Notes: a model not told the origin generated them from the letters alone. A stretch of 64,000 nucleotides of DNA from Molanna angustata (GCA_963576475.1 OY754981.1:23688839-23752838), one strand, 5' to 3'. Shown: positions 22,225-34,739, counted from the first letter of the stretch. Numbers and translations are program-made.

Positions 22225-22720
22225 CGACTGACAAATTCTAAACTCTAAAACAACGGACAATATATTAAGTATTTTAAAAACCATCTAATTAATACGGAAG
22301 AATATAAAAATATTATCTACGACTGATAAATTCCAAACCCTCAAACAACCGACAATCTATAATAAAAATATCTAATACGACAAACCGTAAAAAAAAACTT
22401 TTTGCAACTGGCAAATCCAATAGCAAAAACAACCGATCAACTGCAGTAAAAAGATCTATACGACAAAGCATTTTTTTTTTCAATATTCCAATCGCACAAA
22501 CAACCGACAAACTACAGTGAAGAGATCTATACGACAAAGCATATTTTTTAAAAAAAAATAGATACGCTAAAACAACCAATAATCGATAATATAAATGTAC
22601 GAAAAAGCGTTATATTTAACAACTGACAAATTACAAACAACAATCTAAAATAAAAAGATCTAACACGACGAAGTATAATAAAAATTGTCTACGACTGATA
22701 AACTCCAAGCGCTGCCGCTG
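22225..22720. repeat. Degenerate tandem array, unit roughly 75-90 bp
   Basis: Repeated blocks share 'cgactgataaattcca', 'aaacaaccgacaa', 'aaaaagatctatacgacaaa' and 'gcat' motifs. There are at least five blocks between 22225 and 22720, with strong divergence and length changes. It is an old array that sits between an X fragment and unique sequence. Confidence 0.75.
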
Positions 22721-23234
22721 CTAATACGACATAGTAGGTACCTATAAAAAATATCCATTTAATCAAAGCACAAGCACACTACTACATGATATTATAATGA
22801 AAACAAACGCGCCGGACAAAACTCGGCGTTGTTACTATTATTATGATCAATGGTCCATTTCTATTATCTAAAAGAAACATAAATTTAAGTGACATTAATT
22901 GCCGGCCGTTAATACTTGCAACTGCTTCTGGTATCTAGAAGTGTGCGAATGGACAACCGACGTTAATAAATTCAACACACTTCATAATTCGTGAAACTTA
23001 AATTGCCCGACGATGGAACCTGTGATTAAGTTTTACCAATTTGGACAACAAAATAAGATCTCTCGCCTCGTGATTAATATAAGAGACTCACTAAACTAAG
23101 GACGCGTATATAATTAAACGGGTTATTAAGAAAACACAACGGTTAGGGGCGTGTCATTAATGTACTTCAAAGGAATCATTTGTACTTTTAATAAATATTT
23201 AATAGGCGCAACAACAAATGATAATAAATAATCA
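22721..23234. other. No feature seen
   Basis: Slightly more G+C than average, with no protein similarity or repeat recognised. Confidence 0.4.
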
Positions 23235-23570
23235 AACCAATGATGTGGACGTGGGGTCTTCATTCAGTGTTATGTGTGATGTTCTCCTTCATGATTACAA
23301 TCCCAGGATTGGTTTGCACATCATTACCAAGTACTACATCTCTCAACATAGCCTCAGCCTCTTCATCTCTTGATAGCTACCACAGTGCACATCACCTGGT
23401 CCATCAAACTGTCTCTAGGGCGACCTCTAAAGTTTCTGCCCTCCCTTATTCATTCGGCAATAGTAACAAGCAGACCCGGATGCCCGATGTTATGGCCTAA
23501 CCTTTTGTATCGTTGTTGAGCAACCCTCTCTAGGAGTTGTCTCGTGTCTCCGAATCTGGTTAGTAATTTA
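23235..23570 (-). pseudogene. RTE-like LINE, C-terminal fragment
   Basis: On the minus strand the frame reads RQLLERVAQQRYKRLGHNIG, then EGRNFRGRPRDSLMDQV. This is the LL..R..RWxGH and GRPR.S..D.V signature of the LINE C-terminal region. The rest is disrupted by stops. The plus-strand frame 23240-23500 is an antisense shadow of this piece. Confidence 0.7.
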
Positions 23571-23689
23571 TTATATTATTTATTGCTGTCCTTTCAATAC
23601 AATATTTATATATTCATTCACTTACTTCATTTACAATTTATTGTAGCTACTTATTAAACTAAAAGTCTTTTGGCTATTCTATTTGTCTG

Positions 23690-24210
23690 GGTATTACCCC
23701 TTCTTTCTCTATTTTTCGTATCCTCGTTTTGAATCTATATACCTATAGATGGTCTTCATCACTATTTTTCACCATTCTGACGATGCTCAGCATTGAGGAA
23801 TACCGGCGAATAGAAGTCACGTTTGCGAACTTAATTGAATAAAACGTAAAATTATGTGTTTTTTTCATAATTCCATGTGAATCTATACTAAAGTAAAATC
23901 CTTAAATAAAGTGGATTTCCAATATTTTTAGTTAATCTATTCATAGATTTAAAAAAACCTGTCATACGATCTGTCATTTACTGATTTACCGATAGTTAAA
24001 TAGTAAATTGCTTCTTAATTTAGAAAAAGTGCATCAGAACTATTTAATATGATAGTCAAAGAATTTCATTCACAAGCCAATAATATTTATTTATTTATTT
24101 ATTTATATAATTTATGTAAATTTGTACAAAGGCAGGTTTATTGCCACAAGGCAATTTCTTCCAACCAACCCGAGCAACGTGAAGTCTCAAAGTTAAATTG
24201 GTACAATACT
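23690..24210 (-). repeat. LINE 3' untranslated region and tail, two pieces
   Basis: The part at 23690-23880 carries cattctgacgatgctcagca and gcgaacttaattgaataaaa, shared with 48845-48945 and 50405-50505. The part at 24060-24210 carries tttattgccacaaggcaatt and tcttccaaccaaccc next to a (TTTA)n run, the complement of a tail with a gccttatggcaataa hairpin. Both belong to one LINE family (LU). Confidence 0.65.
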
Positions 24211-25004
24211 AATTTAGTGAGAAATAAATTGATAAAAAATAACATTAAAGAGTAAGAAATAAAAAAAAATACAAAGAGAAAAAAAAATGAAAGGAGAGTG
24301 TAAAAAAAAGAATAATAAAAATAACACTGATCATAGCAATGAGGAAAAGGAGGTTACGGAAGGATATAGAAGGAATTCAGGAACTATTTGACAAATAAAG
24401 TTTTTTTAGTTATTACGTCATTAATCCCATAAAATAAACTTAAAAAATAGGACAACTACACATTTTCGATTTACGACTCGTTATCAGCTGTTTTACATGA
24501 GCTTAAATATAGTAAAATGCTCATTATTTCTGAAATTTTGGATTAAAATTATTCTATAATACACAGAAGTCAATACGTCATTTATCCCTTGATCGTAACC
24601 TTTGTATTACAGTGATTAATTATACCTTCTCCGTTTTCATGAGATAATTAATTGTACTCAAACTCCACCGTCTACGAATTGAGTTCAATAGAAATAGAAA
24701 TATGATGAGACATGTCAATTTCCCAAAACATACCACGTACAATTATTATCCGTGTATTGGAGAATTATATGTTGTGTTATCCTTTAACCGTGAACCCTCA
24801 AAACCAGAAACAACGGTTCACTGGATTTATACGTCCTATTGCGCCGTTTCCAAAAGGATTTAAGACGAACATCTGTGGGTAGTCAAACAAGTTCGTTATT
24901 TTGTAAGCAATGGGAGAAACAAAACCAAATTCGATAGAGGCTGAAAATTATTATCTTATGAGTTTAAGTGACTATATTACCTATCAGGCACTATATCAAA
25001 AAAA
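24211..25004. other. No feature seen
   Basis: AT-rich sequence without a recognised feature. Confidence 0.4.
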
Positions 25005-25129
25005 CAATTGCCAAATTCTGGAGACTACACAGGTGAATATTCTTCGTCTCAAAAGTTCAGACTGAAAACGCAGTGAAAATCTTTGGCTCAATCGGGTACC
25101 GAATCGAATGGAGCCAGATATCTAACTTA
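25005..25129 (-). repeat. tRNA-derived SINE S1, diverged copy
   Basis: It contains ccaaattctggagactacac, aaaagttcagactgaaaacg, ggtaccgaatcgaatggagc and cagatatctaactta. These match the body and head of S1 on the minus strand, with a degraded B box. Confidence 0.6.
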
Positions 25130-25306
25130 GGCTGTGTTTCTCGAACAAAGATTAAAGAAAAAGTATAGTTGATTTGATATACTTGATATTTTAATTGTTT
25201 CATAGAAATGTAACGCCATCAAACGACTCAATTTTGAACAATTTTATGAAATCAAAGTATTTTAACTATACTATTACCGATACTTTTGATGAAAAAACCC
25301 AGCCTA
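25130..25306. mobile_element. Small MITE with imperfect inverted ends (family M1)
   Basis: The left end reads ggctgtgtttctcgaacaaa and later aaaagtatagtt. The right end is the approximate complement, aactatactattaccgatac then ccagcc. A second copy lies at 42243-42405 and a truncated one at 44560-44610. A possible duplication (taactta/taacta) flanks it but is not exact. It is about 175 bp with no coding capacity. Confidence 0.65.
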
Positions 25307-26083
25307 ACTACATATTCCACGAAAGCTGATTAGTGGGTACTTGACATTCTGGCACATTTTAAACAATTTTATAAACGACAGACAGGCGATTATTACAAAC
25401 AATACGCTTTATTTTGAACCACGAATGAGTACCCCTAGAAACCCTTTAAAACAATTTTGTAAAACCCTTTTAATTAACTTCACATGTCTGTCCGTACTGG
25501 AATTTTGCAATCGATTTTTAACTTACTTCCCGACCATTAAACTTTCAGACTTTGTATATTTCCGATAACAATGCAAGTTCAAACTATTTACATCTTGATT
25601 CATTTGATACTTTGATAAAATTGAACAATTTGTATTTCACACAAAGTAAACAATAATAAACAAGGAATATTTTTAAATTTTCTCTTGACAATAAATTTGA
25701 AAGGGGTGTACCTACATGTCAAACATGTCAATTTTATTAACTTTGTAATTTCTTTACATTAGCAATAAGTACCAAACACAATCAAATCATTAACAATACG
25801 AATTCAAATTTGTGACTAGCCGACAATTTTTCCAAGTTCACCGACAGTCAAACAATACAAAATTCTACAAATGGCTAAAACATGCTATATTTTCATTAAG
25901 ATTTCTCGTTGGTATATTAATGCTCCGGCTTCGGTGCGACAAATTATGTGAATTCTAAAAAAATGATGCTATCTGTACCCTTTCATTATCGATTCAATAA
26001 TAATGTGTTTTATACTGTGAGAAGGCTTTTTGTAATAAAAATACAATTGAAGGCATATAACATTTGGTTTTACGATCGATTTC
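25307..26083. other. No feature seen
   Basis: AT-rich. The frame 25341-25568 has no recognisable family. Confidence 0.4.
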
Positions 26084-26235
26084 ATGGCCACCTACGGTGA
26101 GATTTTCATACTGTATTTTTATATACCTGCTTCTTTAATATTACATTTTTCTCGTCCTTTCTCTCTCTTCTAGGTTCTAATGGCGTCATAAAATCAGTCA
26201 TGGGCAAGAAAGCAGTAAGTTACTTTGGAGGCTAA
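26084..26235 (+). other. Candidate small spliced coding unit, two exons
   Basis: An ATG at 26084 starts MATY and stops one base into the next codon before a 5' splice site GTGAG at 26097. A 77-nt intron ends in a long pyrimidine tract and cttctag at 26173. The phase is kept across the junction and exon 2 continues GSNGVIKSVMGKKA. There, either a perfect donor GTAAGT (26215) leads to further exons, or the frame reads VSYFGG and stops at 26233-26235. An in-frame TGA lies 11 codons upstream of the ATG. The intron size and splice signals are typical of insects. I know no protein that begins this way, so it could be the start of a host gene, a 24-residue peptide, or chance. Confidence 0.3.
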
Positions 26236-26424
26236 AGGTGAACCGTAGCGGAAGACATTGCATATCGTTCTTCTCTTAAATTTGTATATTATTATTTGTA
26301 ATACCGTAAATGATACATAGGAGCACATTTTTTACTGAAGATAAACTTACACCGTCTCAAAAACCATTTGTGGACTAAATATGGCCCATCGCTGAATCAT
26401 TCTTTGGCACGGCTTATCGTTATA

Positions 26425-26500
26425 AGTGTAACAAATTGTATATCTCAATAGATACGAAGCGGGAATATACATTTAAAGGAGAAGCGGGAAATAAGGCATT
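26425..26500 (+). repeat. Element X, weak partial copy
   Basis: The segment atatctcaatagatacgaag and gggaatatac resembles the X left portion. It is short and diverged. Confidence 0.4.
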
Positions 26501-26569
26501 GTCATCAATAGATGGCGCAAATTAATTTCATTTTCATTCGATAGATGGCGATAGCGTTCTCCCCGACTA

Positions 26570-27360
26570 CCATACACTGACCTACTTAATAATTACAATC
26601 TATGCACACTAAAAGAGAGACGTACCCTATTTGACATGACAACACTACACAAAATAATCAATAGCACGTTTGACTGTCCAGCACTCGTTAGCTCAATTAA
26701 CATACATGCACCACTCAGATGCCTAAGAAACAACTTGCTCTTCCTCCCGTCAACTTCAAACACAAATGCAGGATTTAGGAAACCAACCAACAGAATGTGC
26801 AATGAATACAACAAAACCTTTCCAGACACACACATCTTCTCCAAATCATACACAGCATTCAAACACGAAATAAAACACATTCAAAAATCATCACCACAAC
26901 ACGCGATGACATAATAATACACATACTCTATTGAGATATTAATCATCTGTCATAACATACTACACCATCTCTTTTATTGAATTATGGCTCCTTAATTTTA
27001 ATTTTATTTTATGTATTTTTGTTTTTTTTCTCTTTTTTATCATTATGTTAATGTATAACTCTTGTTTCTCTATTTCTCGCCTCAATATTTATTTCTCGCC
27101 TCAATACTTATTTCTGTATAATTATTTTCTTATCTATTTCATTTCGTTTATGTTAATTTAAATTGATTTTTTTTTTTCTTCTTTACTTGTTTTGTCTTTT
27201 ATTAATATTGTATTACTTTGCAAATTTTCACTTTCATATGTTTATATTGTGAATACTGTAAGGTTGCAGATAAACTTTGAATTCTATGTTACTATTAGTT
27301 ATATGCATATTTTCTGTAACTGTTTGTATTCCTAAATGAATAAATAAATAAATAAATAAA
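26570..27360 (+). pseudogene. CR1/jockey-like LINE, C-terminal fragment with tail
   Basis: The frame from about 26580 reads LKERRTLFDMTTLHKIINST, then PLRCLRNNLLFLPSTSN, NRMCNEYNKTF and FSKSYTAFKHEI. This is the RR...D...L.KI.N segment and the final NR..N.YN...IF....FK block of CR1/jockey-type reverse transcriptase proteins. After the stop near 26912 an AT-rich 3' untranslated region of ~430 bp leads to the tail aatgaataaataaataaata at 27335-27360. About 110 terminal codons survive almost intact, so this is a 5'-truncated but fairly young copy. Confidence 0.82.
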
Positions 27361-27627
27361 TTATTATTATATTTATTTTATTTCTTTATGTATTCTTTGC
27401 AGTTGTTTTATTTTTTTTTATTTATTTGCGACCGACACCCGTTTCACTGGGAATATACCCGTGTCTGAGCGAGTATCAAAATGTCATTTTGTAATCAGAT
27501 TATCATATCACAATTTTATTGTAACCTAAAAATAACTCATACGTTAAGAAAGTAATTTCTAGTAATTTCTTGTTATATTATATGGAATTTTCAAGATTTG
27601 GATTAGTAATTGAAGTTCGTAAAAAGA

Positions 27628-27690
27628 CCTGGAAAAGGAGAACGTTGCGCAAGCGTTTAAAGCGACCACGTATACCAGCCGATTTGTTAA
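27628..27690 (-). repeat. Element X fragment
   Basis: It contains gttgcgcaagcgtttaaagc and gaccacgtataccagccgat, the central X motif on the minus strand. Confidence 0.65.
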
Positions 27691-30600
27691 ACACTAAAAA
27701 ATATACGGCAAAAGAATATGCTTAACTTCTACAAACATAAAAACCCATCATAACTGTAGTTTACATTAAAATAATTATAATTATCGTAAAACAACTTGGA
27801 CCCGTCACGTGGGTGCGTAGATGGTAAATTTGAGTATTTTTGCTTGATTAGTATACGTGCAAACCTCTCTCCGAGGCGAAACGGCTCAAGAACTTTGGTG
27901 ACATCTATACCTACCATAACACTATATGTCTTCCACGACCATCTTTGTTGTTGGAGGGCATAGAAATATTTCTAAATTTAGGTCATTAATCAAGTCGATT
28001 CCTAATGTTCAAATATAAATAGCAGCCAAATTAATACCACACACAAAACTAATTACCCCTTCAGCAAATCAATCATTTGATCATCTCATGGCACGTGATG
28101 TAGTTTACACAAATCTAATACAGTAACAAATATTAGAACAGGTAGATAAGTAATCGTATATTTCGGCAATAGGTTCATGTCTTGCAAATATATTTAGCTA
28201 AGCAATATATATTCGTCTACGCAAATACAAAGATAAACAATATATTCTCTATATGACAAGAATTTAGATTCATTACAAATATCTTAAGTAAAATTTAATG
28301 AACTCTACGACGCAACTTTGAAATACGCGATTTTAATATATTTATTTTATTCAGTAAATAGCACATGTATACTATAGACGATATACATATTAAATAAATC
28401 AAAAATAATTATATATGCATATTAAAAATTACATAAAACATGTATGATTTTTTTTTGAATTTTTAAAATACAGTAAATACTAGAAGGTAAGTAGAACAAT
28501 AAAATTAACGATAGTCTTTGTAAATTAGGTAAATATATAACATATTATATTGGGTTATGTTATAATATAACTGTGAGTGGTGATATTTATTTGTATCTAC
28601 GGCCTAGTCACACAATAATACAAAAACAAACAATAAAAAAAATTAAACAACTGTACATAGATTCAAAAATAAGAGTCAAAAACGAAAAGGCAATATATGT
28701 ATGTAAAAGAAGAGAAGAACATTGAAGTTAAATTGATAAATAAAAAAAATAATAATGTATTATGATGAAAAATTGTTAACATAAATAAGGAACGAAACGT
28801 CGTATATGTATTTCGGCAGTAGTAATAACAATTCATTATATGGGTGAGCAAAAAAAAATATTTATCAATCAAAATATATCTAAAAATATTAAAGATTTTG
28901 TAGAAAATAAAGAAGTTTTCGAGAGTTAGGTTGCTTTTCAAAACATTAGCGAATTTCTAAATTCCGCAATCGAATTGTAAGGCAGACGAGTGGAAATGTT
29001 TCACGAGTCCTGGATGGTGCATTTATAAATTCATCAACGTTTAAAATATTTTTTGAAATTACACAGTAACCAAATAAAATAAGAACATTCTAGATAGATG
29101 CAAAACTTTTCCATTAAACAGCGTCTACGATAAAATGTAAAGAATAAGAAAGATAAAATATAACAGATAATATACCTACAAATAAATTAAAGATAATAAT
29201 AGTAACAATACTTCTTATTATTGATATGTTGTCATCCATTCTGAGGAAGAAGCAGTTGCTTAAAAACCAGTTAAATAAAAAATAATACCTAAGTTAGCAA
29301 AATTATTAAGAAAAACCTTAGTAAATGGACAATACTTAACACTATTACTTAGAATTTTCGAATGTGTAGTAATCGTTGCGGTCCATAAAATCTTCTATGG
29401 ACCGCAATGATCTGTCAAGAGCAATGAAAAATAAATTATTTAAATAAAATATAAGTCGCATATTTTATATAAAAATTGTCAGATTACGAAAAAAAAGTAT
29501 ACAGTAAAAAAGAATCCGCAAATCAATATAAACGACCATCTGTAGAAAATTTTGAATATGCTCATTTTATTTCATCGATAAATTATTACGATGTGTACAA
29601 TATCAAATTAAAAGGGTAACGAAAAACATACTTAGATACTGCATTCCAGCACTTTGACATAAACTCAACAAAACGTTCCTTATAATTTATGTCATCCCAA
29701 TAATCTTTGCTGCGAATTCCCAACTCCCCTCCTTTAAAACGCAAAATAAGTACAACACCTGCCGGCAAAAATGTCTAACCGTTCGATCCAAAAACGTTTG
29801 ATACATGATGGAATCCGTTTACAAATATCAAGTCAATAACGAAGATGGAAAAAAAATTGAAATATGCTGAGTTCAGACGATATTTGCGGTCAACAATTCA
29901 ATATTTGGAAGACAGCTGCAATGGCAAAATGAGAAATCGAGAAATGTAACTAAAGCTGTGGTCATTGTGATAAATAAGGTTCTTGGAAATAACAACACAA
30001 ACAATTAAAAAACCTTATGGAGTAGTCTTGTATCTGTGCTGATTTCCACGGAAACAAGAACCACAGACAACTCTGAGAAATTAATTAGATTCCTCGGGTA
30101 ATATTTCACAATTCAAAGAATTTCGAGTACCTAACAACAAAAATACACCTTATAGTATATAACATCCTCAATGATAAGCATAAAAGATTCTTGTGCATCT
30201 TATAACGTATTGAAAATATTTTCTCCTGTAATATATTTTGTCGAATCGCTGTAAGTTATTTGTCATCAAAAAATATTATTTTCAGCTTAGAGCTGATATT
30301 TGAATTTTAGTCCATAAATTATGAATATACAATAGTTATTTTTATTGTTGTACGTAAAAATTATTTTCTCTCCATTTAGACTAATTTTAATCACTTATTT
30401 TGAGCCATCACATAATCATAACATTCTTTGTATGATTTTTGCAATTAACGTAAAAACCCTGTACCTGAAAATGCCCAGAGCCAAAACGAGCAAATTGTAT
30501 TAGAATATTTTACGATGTATATTTGTTTTAAACGTAACCACAGCAGGTCCAACCGCACAGATCCGGATATCCAGATCATAAGCCATCGCGTTCCAAAAAG

Positions 30601-31110
30601 GCAATAAAACTCTAGGCATTCAGACAAATGCGAGTTTTATTTTGTACACGCACCACTCGCCGAGATTTCTGGGGATGGCCGAACCCGTCATATATCTGGG
30701 AGGGAACGAAAAAAAAAACTATAACGCCAAGAAATAACAATGCCACTGGAGAATAAAACCAAAACACGGTAAGATTATCCACATAAAATAATATAAAAAG
30801 ATAGGAAAGGTCCGAAACTGGTAATTGAGCACAAAAAATATGGCATAGGCCTAGCGACGTTCGCTGCCTCTGGGAGCAATCGGAACATGTTGCTCTGGGC
30901 GCTAATCATACAACGGGCCAGAATATTATCAAAAGACAAAACGAAAATAGCCACTATATTTCTCTCTTTACATATAGGACAACAGTGTTACATAAAATTT
31001 ATCCCCACAATACTCCTACGTACTTTATATAATAAGGTCCGAATTTTTTTTCTAGGAAGATCGATTATTTGAAATATAGTGGGATTTAAAAAGTATATCT
31101 TAATTCACTA
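27691..31110. other. AT-rich sequence, one short palindrome
   Basis: I find no LINE protein, SINE head or tandem array in these 3.4 kb. A perfect 12-bp inverted repeat, ttgcggtccata, with an 8-nt loop lies at 29376-29407. A GC-richer patch at 30540-30700 (cgccgagatttctggggatg) resembles the complement of 12950-13010 but is unidentified. Confidence 0.4.
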
Positions 31111-31119
31111 TACTAAAAA

Positions 31120-31612
31120 TTACATATTTAAAAACCAATCAAACAATTGTGGTCGACTACTGAAGAATTTACTGACCAATCTAATAATAATAATAATAAG
31201 AATATCAAATCGCAAACATCATCCATCAAGCTATTGCACACAAACTTATAAATATAAATAACAAAATGCCTTATTACAAATACACACCCACACCAGTTCT
31301 TGAAAACTCCACTCACAAACTATACTATGACAGATCCATTCTAACTGATAGAACCATACATAACAATAGACCAGATATCAAACTAGTAGATAAACAAAAT
31401 AAACATACAATATGAATTGACTGGTGAGGAAATTCCTCCAAATTGACGACACTACAAACCTTACTAACACATAAATACTACACATGGCACCAACACACAA
31501 AGCACCATATTTTATATACTCAGTAAGGATAGCACTTGGCAGCATTGCTCGTGCTACCCCAAAATCCCACCAGGTGATAAACCTGAGAAGGTTTTAAAGA
31601 GCCCGAAAGAAT
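31120..31612 (+). pseudogene. LINE-type retrotransposon fragment
   Basis: A frame at about 31265 reads MPYYKYTPTPVLENSTHKLY, then YDRSILTDRTIHNNRPDIKL and VDKQNKHTI before a stop where an ID would follow. The motif Y.Y.P.PVLEN....YWDR.I.TD..I..NRPDI is, to my knowledge, a C-terminal block of a group of insect non-LTR retrotransposons. The continuation near 31540 (SIARATPKSHQVINLRRF) fits its extreme C-terminus. The frame is broken by at least two stops, and the 5' end is lost in AT-rich sequence. Confidence 0.7.
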
Positions 31613-31620
31613 AATTAACA

Positions 31621-31770
31621 TTTATTACCATATGGCAATTACTTCCAACTAACCAGTGTTTCCAGACAAGAGAAGCAATATTCGCGAGAGAAATCAATTA
31701 AATTAAATTTCCACTCTGCTGGGAATCGAACCCAGGACGCCCGCACAGAAACCAAACTGCTTACATATAG
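31621..31770 (-). repeat. tRNA-derived SINE S3 with a LINE-like tail
   Basis: The minus strand has a B box in tcctgggttcgattcccagc with a paired T arm, and an A-box-like aagcagtttgg upstream. The 3' end reads gttggaagtaattgccatat then ggtaataaatg. That tail matches the LINE tail at 33025-33060 (gttggaagaaattgcctaat) and its copies at 48760 (-) and 24130 (-). The head is tRNA-like but lies in an element, so it is not called a tRNA gene. Confidence 0.7.
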
Positions 31771-32985
31771 AATTAAGCTGAGTTTCTTTCCTTTCTTGGG
31801 GTGAGTTGCCTAGATGATTAAAAAATGCTTATTAATTTTGAAGTTATTGACGAAATCAAAAATTAAAAACAAACGATAGGTACATGTAAAACAATGTAAA
31901 TTAAAATAATATTGAAATGAATATGAAATATTCATAAAATAAACTTTCTTTTTTCGGGTGTGAATACTAAAGACAGCCCATTGCTTAACTATACACAACC
32001 AGATAAAGAAGACATTAACATAAATTTCAACAATAATAGATACCAAACAGCAATGATCCTAGAGAGAGTAAGGGAAAAAACACACTTAGAAGAGACAACA
32101 TTTCTTCTTTTTCTTAGAAAACTATCTGATGAAGATCAATTTGTGATTTTGACCTAAAGTGCTGCCGCTGAAAATAAAAAGTTATTCGTATCAAACCAAG
32201 ATCTTTGAATTTAATACATATTTTAATGCCAATGCCAATATTTTAATGCCAATGCCAAAGTGGTGATATAACGACGTCTCAATCGAGTCATTTTTTAAAA
32301 AAAGTCTATTAACTCTAAATTGACACTTCTTCCCCATCCTTTCTCTACTCCCACAGCCTCTATCTTCCCCTTTCTGTGTTGCTGTGATTTTACATTTAAT
32401 AATGTCATGTGTTTGTTTTTTGCTATACATTTAATGTCTATTATCATGTAATTATATTCTTGGTTACCTACCTGCTGCTTGATTTCATAAATTCAACATC
32501 AATTTGACCACAACAAGGCAAAAGATCTGACCAGTTTCTACATATAGTTACGCTTTTTTCAGACAATTTTTGAAATTTGGTATTAAAGAAAAAGACCATT
32601 ACTCTCGAATCTAGAAAATACCTAGTATTAACTTATTATAATCTAGCAAATTCACGTATTTATCCAATTATGGACTTCCACTCCGATCTGCTGAACGTAC
32701 AACACTATCCATCACTATACATAATACAGAATTTCTCAGCTCTTCGTTCGAAGTACAATCAGGAAGATTGCAGAATAGCCTTAGTCCGGATATTGCGTCG
32801 TCTAACTCACTTTGTATTTTCAAGAAAAAACAAAAGAAGGAATATTTATCCCTAAACACCTGATCCCGATTTCCTCTCCTTGTCCTAACCCTATCCTTTT
32901 TTTCAATATTTTTTTTTTGTTTTAATAGTATCTTAGTGTCATACCTATATATTTTTTTTGTTTTCTTTTGCTCTTTTTCTTTTGT
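31771..32985. other. AT-rich sequence, possible upstream part of the next LINE
   Basis: The open frame 32577-32855 precedes a LINE tail at 32990-33115 in the same orientation and may be its decayed coding region, but no diagnostic motif is readable. A 19-20-bp direct duplication (attttaatgccaatgccaa) lies at 32219-32257. Confidence 0.3.
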
Positions 32986-32989
32986 TGTT

Positions 32990-33115
32990 GTACATACACA
33001 ATTTTGTCATACTTTGTAATCTGAATGGTTGGAAGAAATTGCCTAATGGCAATAAGCCCGCTAGTGTACAGTATATTTTTTTATATTATGTACAGAAAGA
33101 TAAATAAATAATATA
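32990..33115 (+). repeat. LINE 3' tail (family LU)
   Basis: It reads gtaatctgaatggttggaag, then aaattgcctaatggcaataa with an inverted pair ttgcc/ggcaa, and ends with an aataaataa-type tail. Same family as 24130 (-), 48720-48960 (-) and 50340-50515 (-). Confidence 0.7.
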
Positions 33116-33117
33116 AA

Positions 33118-33215
33118 TCTGTTAAAAAATATCTTTGACTCCCGACAGGGAAAAAATCCAATGTTTGCGCATATGCAATAATAAAAATATTCGATAAATA
33201 AATAAATATTTGGTC
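33118..33215 (-). repeat. Element X terminal segment
   Basis: It contains ttgactcccgacagggaaaa and atccaatgtttgcgcatatg, as at 7490-7550. Confidence 0.65.
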
Positions 33216-33507
33216 GAAGAATATTTTGCACTTCCTCGCAAGAATTGGCAAATCAATGGGAAAATTGTAAATAAATTGAGAGATTTAACTAAAATGCAAT
33301 AAACGCATCGATCAAGCTTCAATCGAGAATAATCCACAAACCCAGATGCTTTACAAAACATCAGATTAGGCAGAGAAGGGGTCCATATACTACCTATCAT
33401 TCCTACCGATTCCGGAGTATAAATGTTTAAAAAATCTTAAAAAACTCTACATAAATAGAGACATTTAAAATCGCAACTCTGCATTATTCCATAGTAGAAG
33501 TGTAATA

Positions 33508-33795
33508 ATAAATTCATTCATTCATACCATCACGGCATATCCCATAGTGTGAGGTAACCTGCAACAAGTGTGTGGATGTACATAACCTTATAAATTGAAT
33601 CACGAAACGTGCGTGTATGCCCCCACACCAGTCTCGTCTCACCTAATAAGGCAAACTTCAGAATGGGTGGTGAACCTCATTGTTCAACTTGTGAGATTGC
33701 TTTGCTTCTTGTATTTTCCATTACCCGGCTCTTACGGGACGCCCACAAACAATGATAATATAAAAGAAAGCACTATTCTAAGTCGGTGAAGTGTA
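33508..33795 (-). repeat. Family R repeat, long copy
   Basis: It matches 2885-3180 from the cattcattcataccatcacg end through cacaccagtctcgtctcacc and gaatgggtggtgaacctcat to cactattctaagtcgg. The two are the longest copies in the window. Confidence 0.8.
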
Positions 33796-34224
33796 ATAAA
33801 GGTACATAATATGATCTAGTAGATATTGTAACAAACCATATATAATAATTGAATCACTGCCCGCTGTGTCATTTTGTATATTAAATCATAGTCCGCCACT
33901 GTACTGCGTCCACATCCACAAGTGAATGACGAAGATCCCAAGATCGAGATATTATTTCCATATACGTACTCAGGCGGTGATTGCTGGACCGGCATAAAAA
34001 TGCTCGTATCATTTATTGGTATAGTAAAAGCCACTCGGGGAGACGCTCCGACCTCTCTGCACCGGAATACGGGTTCGACAATTCAACTTCATTAAATAGC
34101 ATAGTTTGACCATACGTAAGCGTATTGTCGACAGGACAATACAAAATTTTGCAATTTTACATAAATCAAATATAATTTAAAGATGTATAAATCTATCCAT
34201 CACATGTGACCAAACTAAAACTGA

Positions 34225-34735
34225 ATTCAACAAAGTTATACAAAGGAGCTCATCACTGGAGCCTCCAAATTTTCTCACATCTCTCACCATCTTCGCAATC
34301 TACATTGGCTTAAAGTCCCCGAAAGAATTGAATATAAGCTCTGTCTCATAATCTTTAAAGCACTTCGTGGTATGGCTCCTACTTACCTCTCCGAACTGTG
34401 CATTCCGCTTTCAATAAATGACAGACAATCATCACTTCGTTCAGCATCTTCATCCATGGTTGGGAAATTAGTTGAAATAAACAGGGTGCACACAACTAAT
34501 TTCGGTGATCGTGCATTTGCTGTGGCAGGACCAAATGCATGGAATAAGCTCCCACACACCCTCAGAAAATCCGAAAATATATCTTCGTTCAGGAAAAAAC
34601 TCAAAACGCACCTTTTTCGCAAATCTTACCAGAGCCGAAATGATACAACATAATCATTTTTTCAGCGCCCTTGAGGTGAGATATTCACAAAAACGGCGCT
34701 ATATAAATTATCCAAATTTATTATTATTTATTAAA
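34225..34735 (+). pseudogene. L2/CR1-like LINE, C-terminal fragment with 3' end
   Basis: A frame open for about 138 codons to 34653 reads ITGASKFSHISHHLRNLHWL, RIEYKLCLIIFKALRGMAPT YLSELC, TTNFGDRAFAVAGPNAWNKL and FRKKLKTHLFRKSY. These are the signature blocks of L2/CR1-type LINE C-termini: HI...LR.LHWL, the K.L...KAL.G.AP.YL block, GDRAF...AP..WN.LP and the final F...LKTHLF. The 3' end cgcccttgaggtgagatatt and aaaaacggcgctatataaat followed by ATTT-rich repeats is also typical. No stop interrupts the preserved part, so the copy is young although 5'-truncated. Confidence 0.92.
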
Positions 34736-34739
34736 TAGA

